In this document: in pieces, positions 37,801 to 46,567 of the stretch | Layout: each line of letters begins with the position of its first letter | How positions within the stretch are numbered: the first letter of the stretch is position 1 | Assembly (NCBI GenBank): GCA_037349105.1 | Contig: JAYJMM010000034.1 | Span: 1,178,001-1,242,000 of the forward strand | DNA length: 64,000 nt | Source of the DNA: Limnomonas spitsbergensis | Lineage: Eukaryota; Chlorophyta; Chlorophyceae; Chlamydomonadales | Direction: 5' to 3' | Position numbers and translations under genes: made by a program | Notes under the pieces: generated by a model | What the model was told of the DNA's origin: nothing | Database searches by the model: none | The model's input: only the letters and a program-made list of their open reading frames with translations

Positions 37801-40800
37801 ATTGTCACTCTCCCAGGCACCGGTTTGGGAGCGTTTAATGACCGCTTGAGGGACGGCGCGCTGGGTGGCGGCCCTTTTGACCCCTACCACCACCAGGTGC
37901 GTCATGGGTACTGGAGGACTCCATAACCTAAGCCCTTAACCCTAAAATACGCATGGGGGTTGATATTTGTGTGTACCAGACCACTATCGACCCCTCCCAC
38001 CAACAGACGCAATACTAGGGGCCAGGAGCCATACGCATGGGGATCATACTTCTCACGTCTGGCTCTTTTAGGATTGTTATTTTATCTACCAGTATTGACT
38101 TGAGGAACAAATTGTTGGTTCTTCACCGATGGGCTGTTGTTAATTGAAAATGAGCTGTCGCCGACGATATGCAGAGCGTGCTGCCATGCGAGCGATAGGA
38201 TGAACTGCCTGGTGAAGGTGGGGGAGCTGCCGGGTGAAGGTGGGGGAGCTGCACCTCGTTCTCCTTGATGTGTTTTGCACCCACTCGTGACCTTGCCTGC
38301 CCACGCCCTTCCTGATGTCTAATGCGCCTTGCATTTGCCGCCTCTCCTGCTGGCTCTGCAGGGCCTGGTGACTGGCCTGGCCCTGGCTCGTAATAAACTA
38401 CGCCCTTCCTGGTGTCTAATGCACCTTATGTCATTTGTCGCCTCTCCTGCCGGCCCTGCAGGGCCTGGTGACTGGCCTGGCCCTGGCGCCTAACAACCTC
38501 CAGCAGGAGCCTGCCGGTGGACCTGACCCCGACCAGCAGGTGGAAGAGCTGCTGGCGCTCACGGATATGGTACGTGATTTTAAATTTCGTTGTGAACCTA
38601 TTTTTTTCACAGGCCAACACTGGTTTCAAATTTCTGTGCAAATACAATTTTTGATGTACCATGGGAAGGGCACTGCTTGCTGCCAATGGTAACCCCTCAT
38701 TGTCCTTGCCTCCTCTCCTGAATTTTAATTTGACTTTCCTCTCGTGTCCTTTCCACAGGTCCGCTACTCGCTGGCCGGCAACCTGCGATCATTTCCATTG
38801 CTCTGCCAGGATGGCATCTTGCGGAAAGGTGGCGAGGCCAAGTAGGTCCTGCGGAATCTAGTGTGCGCTTGCATCCAGTGCATCAGGATCAGAGCTGAGC
38901 CGATTACGGGCCTTACGGTGGCTGAATTTCGTAGCTGAGTCTCAGTCACCATAATTTCGAGGCAAATTCAGATACTTTTACCAGTAAGGGACCGTAATTA
39001 CCAACTTGATTCCTGAATTACGGCGCAATTGCACAGCACTGATCAGGATACTGTTCACAGAGAGCTCACAGAGGACGCGAGGGCTTGATGAATAGATCTC
39101 ACCTCAGCCGGGATCAGGCTAGGCGAGGGCTGGGCATGGGGAAATGTTTACTGAACTACGCTGCCTGTCGAGCACAGCTGATCCTCATATCTCGTGTCTC
39201 CATCAAAAGGGTCCACGGGCTGATGCTGGCATATGGAGAGCTGCCGCACGAGAACGTCTCATTCATCGGCTGCCACGACAACCTGACCATCTTCGACCAG
39301 GTCACGGAGAAGGCCGCTGCGACGGTCCCCGCTACAGAGCGCATGCGCATGGCTGTCATGTGCATGTCTCTGGTGGCCCTGTCGCAGGGTGTGCCCTTCT
39401 TCCACGCAGGTACGACTAGGGTTTTAGTCGTACACACACCTAACCCTAAAACCTTCTTCCATGCAGGTACGACTAGGGCGCTCTGGACTACTTGAAATAA
39501 AAGATGGGACCCGTACTCTTGCTGTCATGGCACACGGTTGATTAGATATATGACTACCGTGTTATAGGGTTTAAAGAGCGACAGGCAGAGGCAGTCGGGG
39601 TAGCACACGCTGTCAGCGAGCGTGAGGAGCTACTTCCATGGCCCGTGTTTATGGATTGGATGCACGTCGAAGGATCCTGCTAACCTGCCCCACTGCCCAC
39701 TGCCCACTGCCCACTGCCTGCCCACTGCTGCCACTGCCTGCCCACTGCTTGTTGCGCTATGCCTGCAGGCGACGACCTGCTCCGCTCCAAGTCATTGGAT
39801 CGTGACAGCTACAACTCGGGCGACCACTTTAACCGCATTGACTGGACCGGCCACAGCAACAACTTTGGCGTGGGCCTGCCCCCCGCCTCGAAGAACGGCC
39901 AGGGGTGGCACTACAAGCAGCGGCTGCTGGCCAACCCGATGCTCAAGCCGTCGCCGACACAGATCAAGACGGCCACAGAGATCTTCCAGCTGCTGCTGAG
40001 GATCAGGTGAGGATGGGAGTGATCAAGCCGTCGCCGAAACACTTCTTTCGGAGAGGAACATAGAAACTAAAGAATTTCGAGGTATTCTAGTTTTATTATA
40101 GGTCTGGGGAAGCCCCGTCATTCATTTGGCAAAGTTTAAATGTAGGGTTCAGGTTCCTTACGGATGAATGATGGTTTTGGCCGTAAGTGTACGGTATTCC
40201 AGCTTGTGCTGAGGATCGGGTCCGGGTGGGTCTGGAGACCTTGCTTGCTGTGACGTGGTTTGTACCGCTGGCATGCCACGGTTGATGCGTACGAGAGGCT
40301 AGTGGAGATGCCAAAACATCGCTATGAGTTCTCCGCGTGACGGCATGTTTAAAAGGAAGTCCAGCCTGAGACTCGGCCTTTTGTTGACCAGTTGAAGCAG
40401 GGTCTACAGGTGTAACCTCTTTGACCTCAAATAGGTTTGACCATAACCAGGATCTGTTTGAGGCCGCCTTCTTGCCCCCCGTTTTAACTAGTACCCTCTC
40501 TACTCCCAAATTTCCCAGGTACTCCTCCCCGCTGTTCCGTCTGTCCAGCCCCGAGCACATTCTGCGCCAGCTGTGCTTCGCCAACACCGGCCCTGACCAG
40601 GTGCCCGGCGTGATCGTCATGAAGCTGACCTCTGCTGAGCAGCGGCAGCAGCAGGCAGGCGAGGGCATCTACGACCCGGCCTTCAAGAGCATCGTGGTCC
40701 TGTTCAACTGCTCGCCCTTGTCGCAGGAGCTGGATGCTCCTGCTGGCATCGGCCCGCTGGCGCTGCACCCGCTGCAGGCTGCATTTCGCCATGATGAGCG

Positions 40801-40894
40801 GATGGGCAAGGGCTGTCGGTATGAGGTCGAGGGGGGCCAGGGGAGGATGATGGTGCCTGCCCGCACCACTGCTGTGTTTGTGGAGTGCAGATAG
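19883..40894 (+). CDS. PUL1: Pullulanase / limit dextrinase (starch debranching enzyme, GH13), plastid-targeted
   Basis: Hydrolyses alpha-1,6 branch points of starch-derived glucans; in algae and plants this acts in the plastid. Exons: 19883-20164, 20302-20375, 20734-20849, 21301-21350, 22071-22299, 23499-23635, 25813-26019, 27214-27341, 27977-28073, 28722-28837, 31001-31229, 34112-34263, 34735-34839, 35778-35937, 36902-37011, 37305-37393, 37817-37896, 38462-38569, 38759-38841, 39210-39409, 39769-40006, 40519-40894; total 3,366 nt, 1,121 aa, phases consistent. The first about 60 residues are Ser/Arg/Lys-rich, like a transit peptide; ATG 19883 is preferred over in-frame ATG 19712. Then come the pullulanase N-domain ([15 protein letters not shown]), a CBM48-like segment ([11 protein letters not shown]), [17 protein letters not shown], and the four GH13 regions: [19 protein letters not shown] (Asp nucleophile), YGEAWDFGE (Glu acid/base), and [11 protein letters not shown]. 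The exon 4/5 junction is the least certain. Confidence 0.93.
20800..21262 (+). repeat. Four tandem ~139-bp copies of pullulanase exon 3 end and donor
   Basis: The real exon 3 ends at 20849 (GGCGAGCAAAAGGCAGCAC/GTAAGTGAGAACTGG). Three degraded copies follow, with exon-like parts ending near 20988, 21125 and 21265. In the first two the tail still reads in frame as [18 protein letters not shown] with an intact GT donor; the last has lost the GTAAGT consensus. Confidence 0.88.
21395..22015. repeat. 31-bp minisatellite (CATGCAGTCATGCATGGCAG)
   Basis: About 19 copies of CATGCAGTCATGCATGGCAG-GGCCTATTGCT in pullulanase intron 4. Because 31 is not a multiple of three and the unit lacks stops, all three + frames stay open. 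Confidence 0.93.
22960..23490. repeat. ~32-bp intronic array (AATGGGGATGCTGCTTGTTT)
   Basis: About 15 irregular units of AATGGGGATGCTGCTTGTTT-ACCTAAACCCT precede the acceptor of exon 23499. Confidence 0.88.
23613..24180 (+). repeat. Degraded copies of exon 23499-23635 end plus donor
   Basis: GAGGTCGTGAAGAAG/GTGAGATGGACG is repeated at 23817-23845 (GAGGTTGTGAAGAAGGTGAG), 23893-23935 and 24037-24055. A longer relic at 24100-24165 still shows TACTGCTCGGCGCTGCATGT. Confidence 0.82.
24232..25095. repeat. 27-bp minisatellite (AAGGGCCAAGGGAAAGGGCC)
   Basis: About 30 units of AAGGGCCAAGGGAAAGGGCC-AAGGATG in pullulanase intron 6. The 9-codon period keeps several frames open on both strands (MKGQGKGPR units); these are not considered genes. 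Confidence 0.93.
25600..25812 (+). repeat. Upstream copies of exon 25813 acceptor edge
   Basis: Three degraded copies of CCGGCAG/GCCACCAGCCTGGTGACG, at about 25608, 25680 and 25740 (GGCATGCCACCAACCTCTTT), each followed by CCTCACCCTCCTC. In two copies the AG acceptor has become ATG. Confidence 0.78.
25985..26370 (+). repeat. Copies of exon 25813-26019 end plus donor
   Basis: GTGTGGGCACCCACTGCCCAGCAG/GTAGGAGAG-type junctions recur ending near 26099, 26187, 26275 and 26361 at 75-90 bp spacing, with most GT donors kept (GTAGGC, GTAAGG, GTATGA) and one as GCATCG. Confidence 0.86.
26815..27213 (+). repeat. Upstream copies of exon 27214 acceptor edge
   Basis: Three ~130-bp units, with pseudo-exon starts at about 26824, 26966 and 27092, each matching CTCTCCAG/GTGCAGCTGTTGCGGTGG through GTCCCCATGACTGC before reverting to intron-like sequence. 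Confidence 0.88.
28055..28240 (+). repeat. Copies of exon 27977-28073 end plus donor
   Basis: GATGGGGACCGAACGCAG/GTGGGTGGACAGGCGG recurs four times at 28-65 bp spacing, alternating between donor-intact and TAG-mutated (GGACGTAGAAGG) versions. Confidence 0.85.
28810..29075 (+). repeat. Copies of exon 28722-28837 end plus donor
   Basis: TATGAGCTACATATCAGGGA-CTTCAG/GTAGGGTGAAGGG recurs at about 28986-29030 (ACAAGCTGTACGTCAGGGAC) and about 29050-29080, the last strongly degraded. Confidence 0.8.
29133..30715. repeat. 12-bp minisatellite (GGTTGCTCGTGG), ~1.6 kb
   Basis: About 130 units of GGTTGCTCGTGG and variants (CTTGTGG, CACGTGG, CGTGGGTGG) in pullulanase intron 10. As a 4-codon period it produces 300-600-residue open frames of [12 protein letters not shown] type on + and [12 protein letters not shown] type on -, judged artefacts of the repeat. 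Confidence 0.95.
31221..32085. repeat. G-rich ~15-bp array with embedded exon-end copies
   Basis: Units of GAGGAAGGCAGGGGGGC on the + strand start right after exon 31001-31229. The exon end plus donor, AAGATCATT/GTAGGTGCAGG, reappears as AAGATCAATGTAGGTGCAGG at 31421 and 31770 and as AAGATCAATGCAGGTGCAGG at 32039, so the array consists of about 300-bp higher-order units. Confidence 0.9.
32340..34065. repeat. C-rich ~33-40-bp array (CTTTTAGGACCTCCACCCCC)
   Basis: About 45 units of CTTTTAGGACCTCCACCCCC-CCCTGTCGAGCCCACCCC fill the 3' half of pullulanase intron 11. The strand is strongly C-rich, the opposite skew to the preceding G-rich array. Confidence 0.93.
34290..34442 (+). repeat. Dispersed repeat family 2, best-preserved copy
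   Basis: Runs from GGTGCGGCCACCCCTGGGCC through ACCAAACCTGGACTGGCC and CTGGCCAAGCCAGGGGCTGG to two TGTAGCTGAA units. It lies in the intron 34264-34734 and is matched by 60065-60212 (+) and 56998-57130 (-). Confidence 0.75.
35130..35777 (+). repeat. 148-bp tandem copies carrying exon 35778 acceptor edge
   Basis: Four units, each holding GACACGTAGGCATTAGCTTG, GTGCCCCGCCACTCGC, and a pseudo-junction CCTGTGCGCAG/GTACAGCGTGATGGACAA at about 35253, 35401 and 35550, plus a shortened one at 35698. The real acceptor is the last in the series. Confidence 0.92.
35926..36360 (+). repeat. 61-bp tandem copies carrying exon 35778-35937 donor edge
   Basis: Seven near-identical units beginning at about 35930, 35991, 36052, 36113, 36174, 36235 and 36296. 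Each has ATTACAAG/GTGAGGGGTCAGC, so there are seven equivalent GT donors in a row. The copies are almost unmutated, suggesting recent expansion. Confidence 0.95.
36719..36910 (+). repeat. Upstream copy of exon 36902 acceptor edge
   Basis: A ~103-bp unit ending CCTATATTCAG/ATTGATTGCTTCTGCTTC at about 36790-36820 precedes the real CCTATATTCAG/ATTGATGGCTTCCGCTTC. The copied exon bases encode part of the catalytic-nucleophile motif but run into a stop. Confidence 0.85.
38310..38465 (+). repeat. Upstream copy of exon 38462 acceptor edge
   Basis: TCTGCAG/GGCCTGGTGACTGGCCTGGC occurs at about 38355-38390 and again at the real border 38462, within a ~100-bp duplicated unit. Confidence 0.88.
39390..39480 (+). 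repeat. Second copy of exon 39210-39409 donor edge
   Basis: CTTCTTCCACGCAG/GTACGACTAGGG is repeated as CTTCTTCCATGCAG/GTACGACTAGGG about 57 bp downstream, separated by a CCTAACCCTAAAAC telomere-like spacer. Confidence 0.88.
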
Positions 40895-41908
40895 ATTGAT
40901 GTAGGTTCGTGGACATCGCAGACAGGGCTGGGGCATGTTTCTTTTTTGTATTTGATTCTGCTGCCTGCAAGCAAATCATTAAATGTCCTAGTACCATATG
41001 CGTTGAGGAATAGATCTAGATATGCCCTGTTGATGTTGACTATGGTCCGAATGGTAACTTATTTTCATCAGACTGAACAGGTCAATGTGTGACAGCTGGA
41101 ATGGAAGAAAGGCTACCACGATAAGTCAATGGCGTTACACCTCTGGCCCATGCTGAAAAGGCCCGGCCGCTGCCACGATAAGTCAATAACGATACACCTC
41201 TGGGCCCCGCTCAAAGCTCGGCCGCGTGGGAGCCCAACTGCTGCTGCCACGATCAGTGTTACTGCTGGTCTGTTCCTCAAGTTGCAGAGTATTACAAACT
41301 GGTTGAATGACGGTGGTTAATGACGTTACACCTCTGGGCCCAGCGTAAATAAAGCTTGGCCACGTCGGCAAACACATAGTTAGCTAAGAAAGTCATGGGA
41401 GAAGGCACAAGAGAAAGAAAGGGAAGCAAGTTGACCTTTCAAACAACAAGAACAAAAAGGTCTGGCAGACCGAATGACAGTGGTTGGTGGTAATCGTTAA
41501 CAGGCCAATTACACGTCAGTGGCACTACAGGATATCTTCACAATTTACAGCGAAGTTCAAATAGTCAAGTGACCTACTTTGTCACAGGCATTTGGCCACA
41601 ATTTCACGAACATAATACTTAGATTAACATTGTAAAGGATGGCAGCAAGTGCACACTCAAAATGTGTCATCAAGCAGTAACATGGCCACCTCGAAAGGTG
41701 AAAGACCAGCAACAGCCCACAGCAGAGCTGCACCCACAACCTTTCAACTAGTTACTATCAAGTGTTGGTAATTCAAACAACCTGCAAAAGGATGCAACTG
41801 CAGCAGACAGGCTGTCGAGGGCGAAACCACAGAAGCAAGGATCCGCTTGCAGCAAGGTCTTCTCCACTCTAGTTTATCAGCAGCCATTTTTCTTTAAGCT
41901 TCTTGCGC
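40895..41908. other. Convergent intergenic region with dispersed repeat family 1
   Basis: Lies between the pullulanase stop and the stop of secreted-protein gene A. Holds three family 1 copies at about 41128-41165, 41185-41240 and 41314-41365 (GTTACACCTCTGGGCC, CTCGGCCGCGTGGG). I see no gene in the rest. Confidence 0.6.
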
Positions 41909-43240
41909 TCAATCATGCTTTTTCTTGAAGAGATCCATCTTGTAATCGATCAAAGGATGAGCTGAAGGGAATGGAGGAAGAGAGTTAAATATTATCCGTG
42001 AAGGAGACAGTGCATTGCTAACACTTCCAAGTTCCAAGAACTGGCTTTTTTCCAGCAGAATATCAACCGGTAAGCAGGTATGACCGATCTGGATTTGTTG
42101 GACTCCGGAAGGGTCGCGGAAGGTGTCTTGCGCGCTTATTATGGCAGTGATAGCACCACTTCCCATACTTCATCGACACAAGGGTCTTACCTTTCTCAGG
42201 CTTGGGAGCCGGCTTGGGAGCTGACTCGGGAGCTGGCTTGGGAGCTGGCTTGGGAGCTGGCTTGGGAGCTGGCTCAGGAGCCGGCTTGGGGGCCGGCTTG
42301 GGAGCTGGCTTGGGAGCTGGGGCGAGTAACGATTGTGCAACCGCAAGCTTGTACTTCAGCAAAGGATAGTCTGTGAAAGGTGCATGAACATAGTATATTA
42401 CACAATATTGCTGATGTGATATGATGGTTAAGAGTCCAGTACAGGTCCAGGCGACAGTTCCCCCTAGTAGGATGTGAGCTGCAACACCAATGGTAAGGGT
42501 AAGCTGGGCAAGCTCTTGCACGCGCATGAATTTAGGCCGAGCAGTAGATGGCCTGTGTGATAGACATAATCACTGTGTGATGCAAAAACACACACAAAGT
42601 GTGAGAGACTAATAAAAGCTCTGAAACTTACCCTTGGGAGAGGGTGCGGGGGCTGGCTTAGATTCCTCCTTGGATTCGCCTGACAATCAATAGCAAGGGA
42701 CAGGCACTTCTTGTCTCCAGCCATTTAGGATAAGCTCGTAGCGTCATAAGAACAGAAAGAGATAATGGGTGAGGACCGATTAAACTCCCCAACCACCTGA
42801 GATGATAAAAGCCCAGTGAGGTACCGAACTTGAGATTCCATCTGAGATGCTCCGGCCCAGCGCCTAAACTGAAGTGCACCCAGTAGACTTGACAGACCTA
42901 ACAAATATTTGGTGAACCGTTTCTACCGAGGCCTGCTTTTATTCAGTTCAAGGTGGAGGCTGCAATGGCCAAGAGGCCCATCAAAACTCATTGCTTATTG
43001 GGTACCGGATTGAGTGGTACAGGTACGTACTGGGGGTGCAATTTTACATTTCTTTGGTTTTAATCGACGATCATGTGATGCAGCAGACCGGACAAGCCTA
43101 GCATTTTGCCTGCCGTATGGTACACACGGACAACAAAGACTCTTACTCTTGGAGTGGAAACCTAAAGCGTCACAGGTCGGAGACTGAGGCAGGGCGAAGA
43201 GCAGGGCGAAGAGCAGGAAGCAACCACAGGAAAGCTTCAT
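41909..43240 (-). CDS. Small secreted Pro/Lys/Ala-rich repeat protein (paralog A)
   Basis: Minus-strand exons 43240-43147, 42679-42632, 42370-42191 and 41961-41909 (TGA) give 124 aa. All introns are phase 1, and each coding exon begins with two bases completing a codon. The N-terminus MKLSCGCFLLFALLFALPQS is a typical signal peptide, followed by a short Lys/Ser/Glu-rich exon, then DYPLLKYKLAVAQ and about 14 Ala-Pro-Lys-Pro-type units. It closes with HPLIDYKMDLFKKKHD. The start was set at the ATG beginning the hydrophobic segment. The exon plan, the DYPLL motif and the repeat exon match the gene at 46568-48119, so the two are duplicates. Function is unknown; a wall or extracellular-matrix role is only suggested by signal peptide plus Pro-rich repeats. 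Confidence 0.7.
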
Positions 43241-44588
43241 CGCGACCGTCCCGGCGTTCAACTAGCTTCTGCTTGGTCAGGAGGGTTCAGGAAGTTTCGG
43301 TGGTGAAGATCGGAGGTGACTCGATAGTTTATCAGACCGACAGAAATAAAGTTAATAATAAGCTCTGCGTGATAGTGCCGTTAATAATGATTGAGTGATG
43401 CTTGGGCTATTGATTGATCCTGGATCAATCCGATGGGTCACTCATTTAGGTAATCGGCATTGGGTGATCGATCGGGTTGGGTCATCAGACCACCGCATCC
43501 ACCCGCACAGTATCCACCCATCAGAACCCCGATCAGACCCCCGCCAATTCATCCTAATCTAGGAGAGGTCATGGGTCAGTTCGCATCCAAGTGTGAAATG
43601 TGAAATGTCCCATCATCCTGTCACAATCAAACAATCAAATGATGCGCCCTTTCCTACGCACGTTACGATATATACCGGTATTTCTTTTTCACATGCAGAC
43701 TTTCCATAGAGCCACACACGGAGCCACCCGTCGAAACATATCGGTGCTCTGTCTTTTTCCGCGCTTCGGCTCTGCAGACTTCACATGCGCGTCTTATTTG
43801 AATCATTTGTGTCCGCTATATGGACCTCTTCGTTCTGCTCGCCCCTATCATGCGGGCACATACCGACTATCTGGCTCTACATCCGCTGTAGACTGTACTC
43901 TGCCGTAATGAGCGTATGTAATGAACCGACTGTTCAACAACGCGACACATCTGGGCCCTGCTCGAAAAGGCCCGGTCGCGTGGGCGTCTAACGAAAGGGT
44001 TGGGAGGAATGAACGAAACAAAAAGGCCCTGCCGCATGGGTGCCCGACTGTCTGGTTAAAGAAAGGAGGTGAAGGATACTATGAGGATACCCCCGAGAGG
44101 GGGGCATAGTGAGTAATCAAACTGAATACACCCTATCCTCGAAAATTGTAGAGCTTGACGAGAGCTTTCCATTCCATATTCTGTGGTATTTCCATCTTTC
44201 CTCCCAACTCTTTAGTTAGGCACCCACGCGGCCGAGCCTTATTTTGGTCGTAAAGTAGTTTTCGGCCCAGGGGCTGGGAGAAATGGAGGGTCAAAGTGGG
44301 AGGGAGGGGGGTAAAAAAAAACTATTTGAGGAATTTCAAATTTATTTTATACATCACATCGAGACGATAGCTACACCGTTGCATTCCCACCGTTATTTGC
44401 TGCTGATATGCATCATAAAACATTCCACACAGAATACCAGACCCATACCAGAACACTCTTGGCATGCAATTTTGGCAGGGGGAGGGTGTCATGGCTCCGG
44501 AACCACATATACGGTTGTGCATACTCCCATTATGGACGCACACGGTGTACCTGCATTGGTAGTTGCTATGAATTAAGCAAAAATAACC
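43241..44588. other. Intergenic region with repeat family 1 fragments
   Basis: Upstream of secreted-protein gene A. Family 1 fragments at about 43938-43990 (CATCTGGGCCCTGCTCGAAA, CGCGTGGGCG) and 44218-44245 (GGCACCCACGCGGCCGAGCC). No supported gene. Confidence 0.5.
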
Positions 44589-45383
44589 TGCTGTGAGCAT
44601 TGCTTGAAGGTCTTAAAATCCACAGACAACTCAGTGGCCCTAAGGAATCATCAACAAGGGAAAGAGTGCAAGAGACGAGCTGAGATGCTGGCTGCTAGCC
44701 CAGCTGGTGGGGGTCCCTGGTCAGCTTCCACCAGCTTCTAGCCACAGCTTGACGCCAGGCCCTGGCCACTTTGCGATGACGCCCCCCGAGAGTTGGAGGA
44801 TGTTCATCAAGAATATGGACCACCAGTAACTGGGGATGCGCCGACGGTGTGTAAGGTGCATGGCTGTGGAAAGATAACCAAGCTATCAGCTATGCGGTTG
44901 CACGTCGGAGCGCACATCTTGCTGCGCCAAAGTGGGGCAGCATGTAGCTTGGAGCCAAGTGGTGCTGAGGCATGTGGCTTCTGTGGCATTGTGTGTGACT
45001 ACAAGACATCAGGCCTGTGCAAAACGGACAAAGGCTCTACCTGCGGCACGCTAGCAGTCGAGTCCCGCTGCCCCCTGAAGTACAAGATCTCATATGCGGC
45101 TGCTGAGAGGGGTTCTGCCACCAATCCTTGCTCCAACAGACCAGAGGCTTGTACCATCTGTCAATTACATGACACCTCTGGGCCCTGCTCAAAGCCAGAC
45201 CAGAGGGCCTTGCTCCAACAGACCAGAGGCTTGCACCATCTGTATGAGCATTGCGGTGACCATCGGCCCTTATGTAGTTATGTGTGGATTCATCACTTCC
45301 TAGATCACATGGAGTCAGCTAACCCTGGTCAGGAGCTGACGGAGGCAGATGTGACGAGATATGCTATCAGCGCTGAGGAGTGA
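44589..45383 (+). pseudogene. Decayed zinc-finger ORF, probably transposon-derived
   Basis: One reading frame runs from 44589 to the TGA at 45381-45383, with a single in-frame TAG at 44739-44741. It has three metal-binding-like clusters: CEHC with a following H and C near 44592-44680; CKVHGCGKITKLSAMRLHVG near 44858-44910; and a Cys-rich block (CGFCG through CTIC) closing with VWIHHFLDHMESANPG near 45280. Multi-finger proteins of this type with a final W/H motif occur in eukaryotic mobile-element genes, from general knowledge. Between CTIC and VWIHH the frame carries a 62-bp tandem duplication (about 45121-45245) that includes dispersed-repeat sequence, so the gene is probably dead. An intron removing the TAG cannot be excluded. 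Confidence 0.45.
45121..45250 (+). repeat. 62-bp tandem duplication with family 1 sequence inside the zinc-finger ORF
   Basis: CTTGCTCCAACAGACCAGAG and ACCATCTGT occur twice, about 86 bp apart, with CACCTCTGGGCCCTGCTCAA (family 1 core) between them. It appears to be an insertion with duplication of the flank. Confidence 0.7.
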
Positions 45384-46567
45384 AAGGGGGTGGTGGGCAA
45401 GGAGCTCCCCCAGAAGCAAAAGACCAGGCCTCTGAAGCAGCACATCAGCAGGCGCAAGTTAGATTCTAGTTTGATGCCATTCATGCTTGAGTCCTCTCGT
45501 TCCTGGAGCCTCGTGGTCTCTAGCGAAGATAAGTTCATTGCTGGCAGATGGTAGCTAGAGCAATGGTATATTATTTTGTTTCACCGCTTGACATTTGTCA
45601 GCCAGCTACATTAATCGACACCATTATAAGCGCACTGATGAGCTGATTGAAATTGACCCCAATCCCTTCCTTACATTCTAATTTTTGACTGAGAAATTAA
45701 GGTTATACTAGGTCCCAGAGGCGGGCGGGGGGGTAGCCCGGGGTCGTTTCAATTTTGTTTTTAGGATGGGGTGTTTGACCTTGTTTATGCCCCCCACTCG
45801 GATGCCCCCTCCTAATAAGATAGACCGTTCGAAGATACCCCAGCCCAGATGCAGAGATAATGAGATATAGCAAGTGTTCCTGCTGGTTTGTATTTATGCT
45901 TTAGGCTCGTCAGAATTGTCCATCCCTTGCGGATATGACAAAGTCTACCTCATGCTGGGCCCACTGATCAGAAGGGAGAAGAGAAGACTAAACCGTCTGT
46001 GAGTGACATTGATGGGCATCTTTACAATTTTCTGATGTGAACCTCGTACAGTCCAGCCATGCATCACGTTGCATGCAGGGGACGGATCCCGGTAACCTGT
46101 CCAGGGTCTGCCCAGGTTTTTGAGTCCTTGATGCCGTATGGGCAACTAAGCAGCCCAAACATACACTTTTCTAAAAGAGTTTGGACATCTGGTTTGATTA
46201 CCCAGTCATTATGGAGCTAGTACGGCACAAGGTATTCTTGCATGTCAATACGTTTGAAATTAAGCTTGCAATTGCATGGGGAGAGCAACATGCACAAACC
46301 TCACAAGGCTGTTGGCATTTCAAAACATGAAAAACAAATCATAAGCCCACCAAGGACAAGTTAAACAAATTGCAGTACCGCGCTGACAGACGCTAAATTC
46401 TCTCCTCTCAAGGGTTGATAATTTATGCAGCATGCCAAAGGATCTTCACGCCAAGACTCATGGACAGAACATCTGCTATGAAGGTTCCTCCCCTCATTTG
46501 CCATGCTTGGCCTATTTCTCGTAGGGACCCGCTCATCGGCTGACATCTGCCTTCAGGCTTCCACTTC
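45384..46567. other. Intergenic region, nothing recognised
   Basis: AT-richer sequence between the zinc-finger relic and the stop of secreted-protein gene B. No exon chain, RNA gene or strong repeat seen. Confidence 0.5.
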
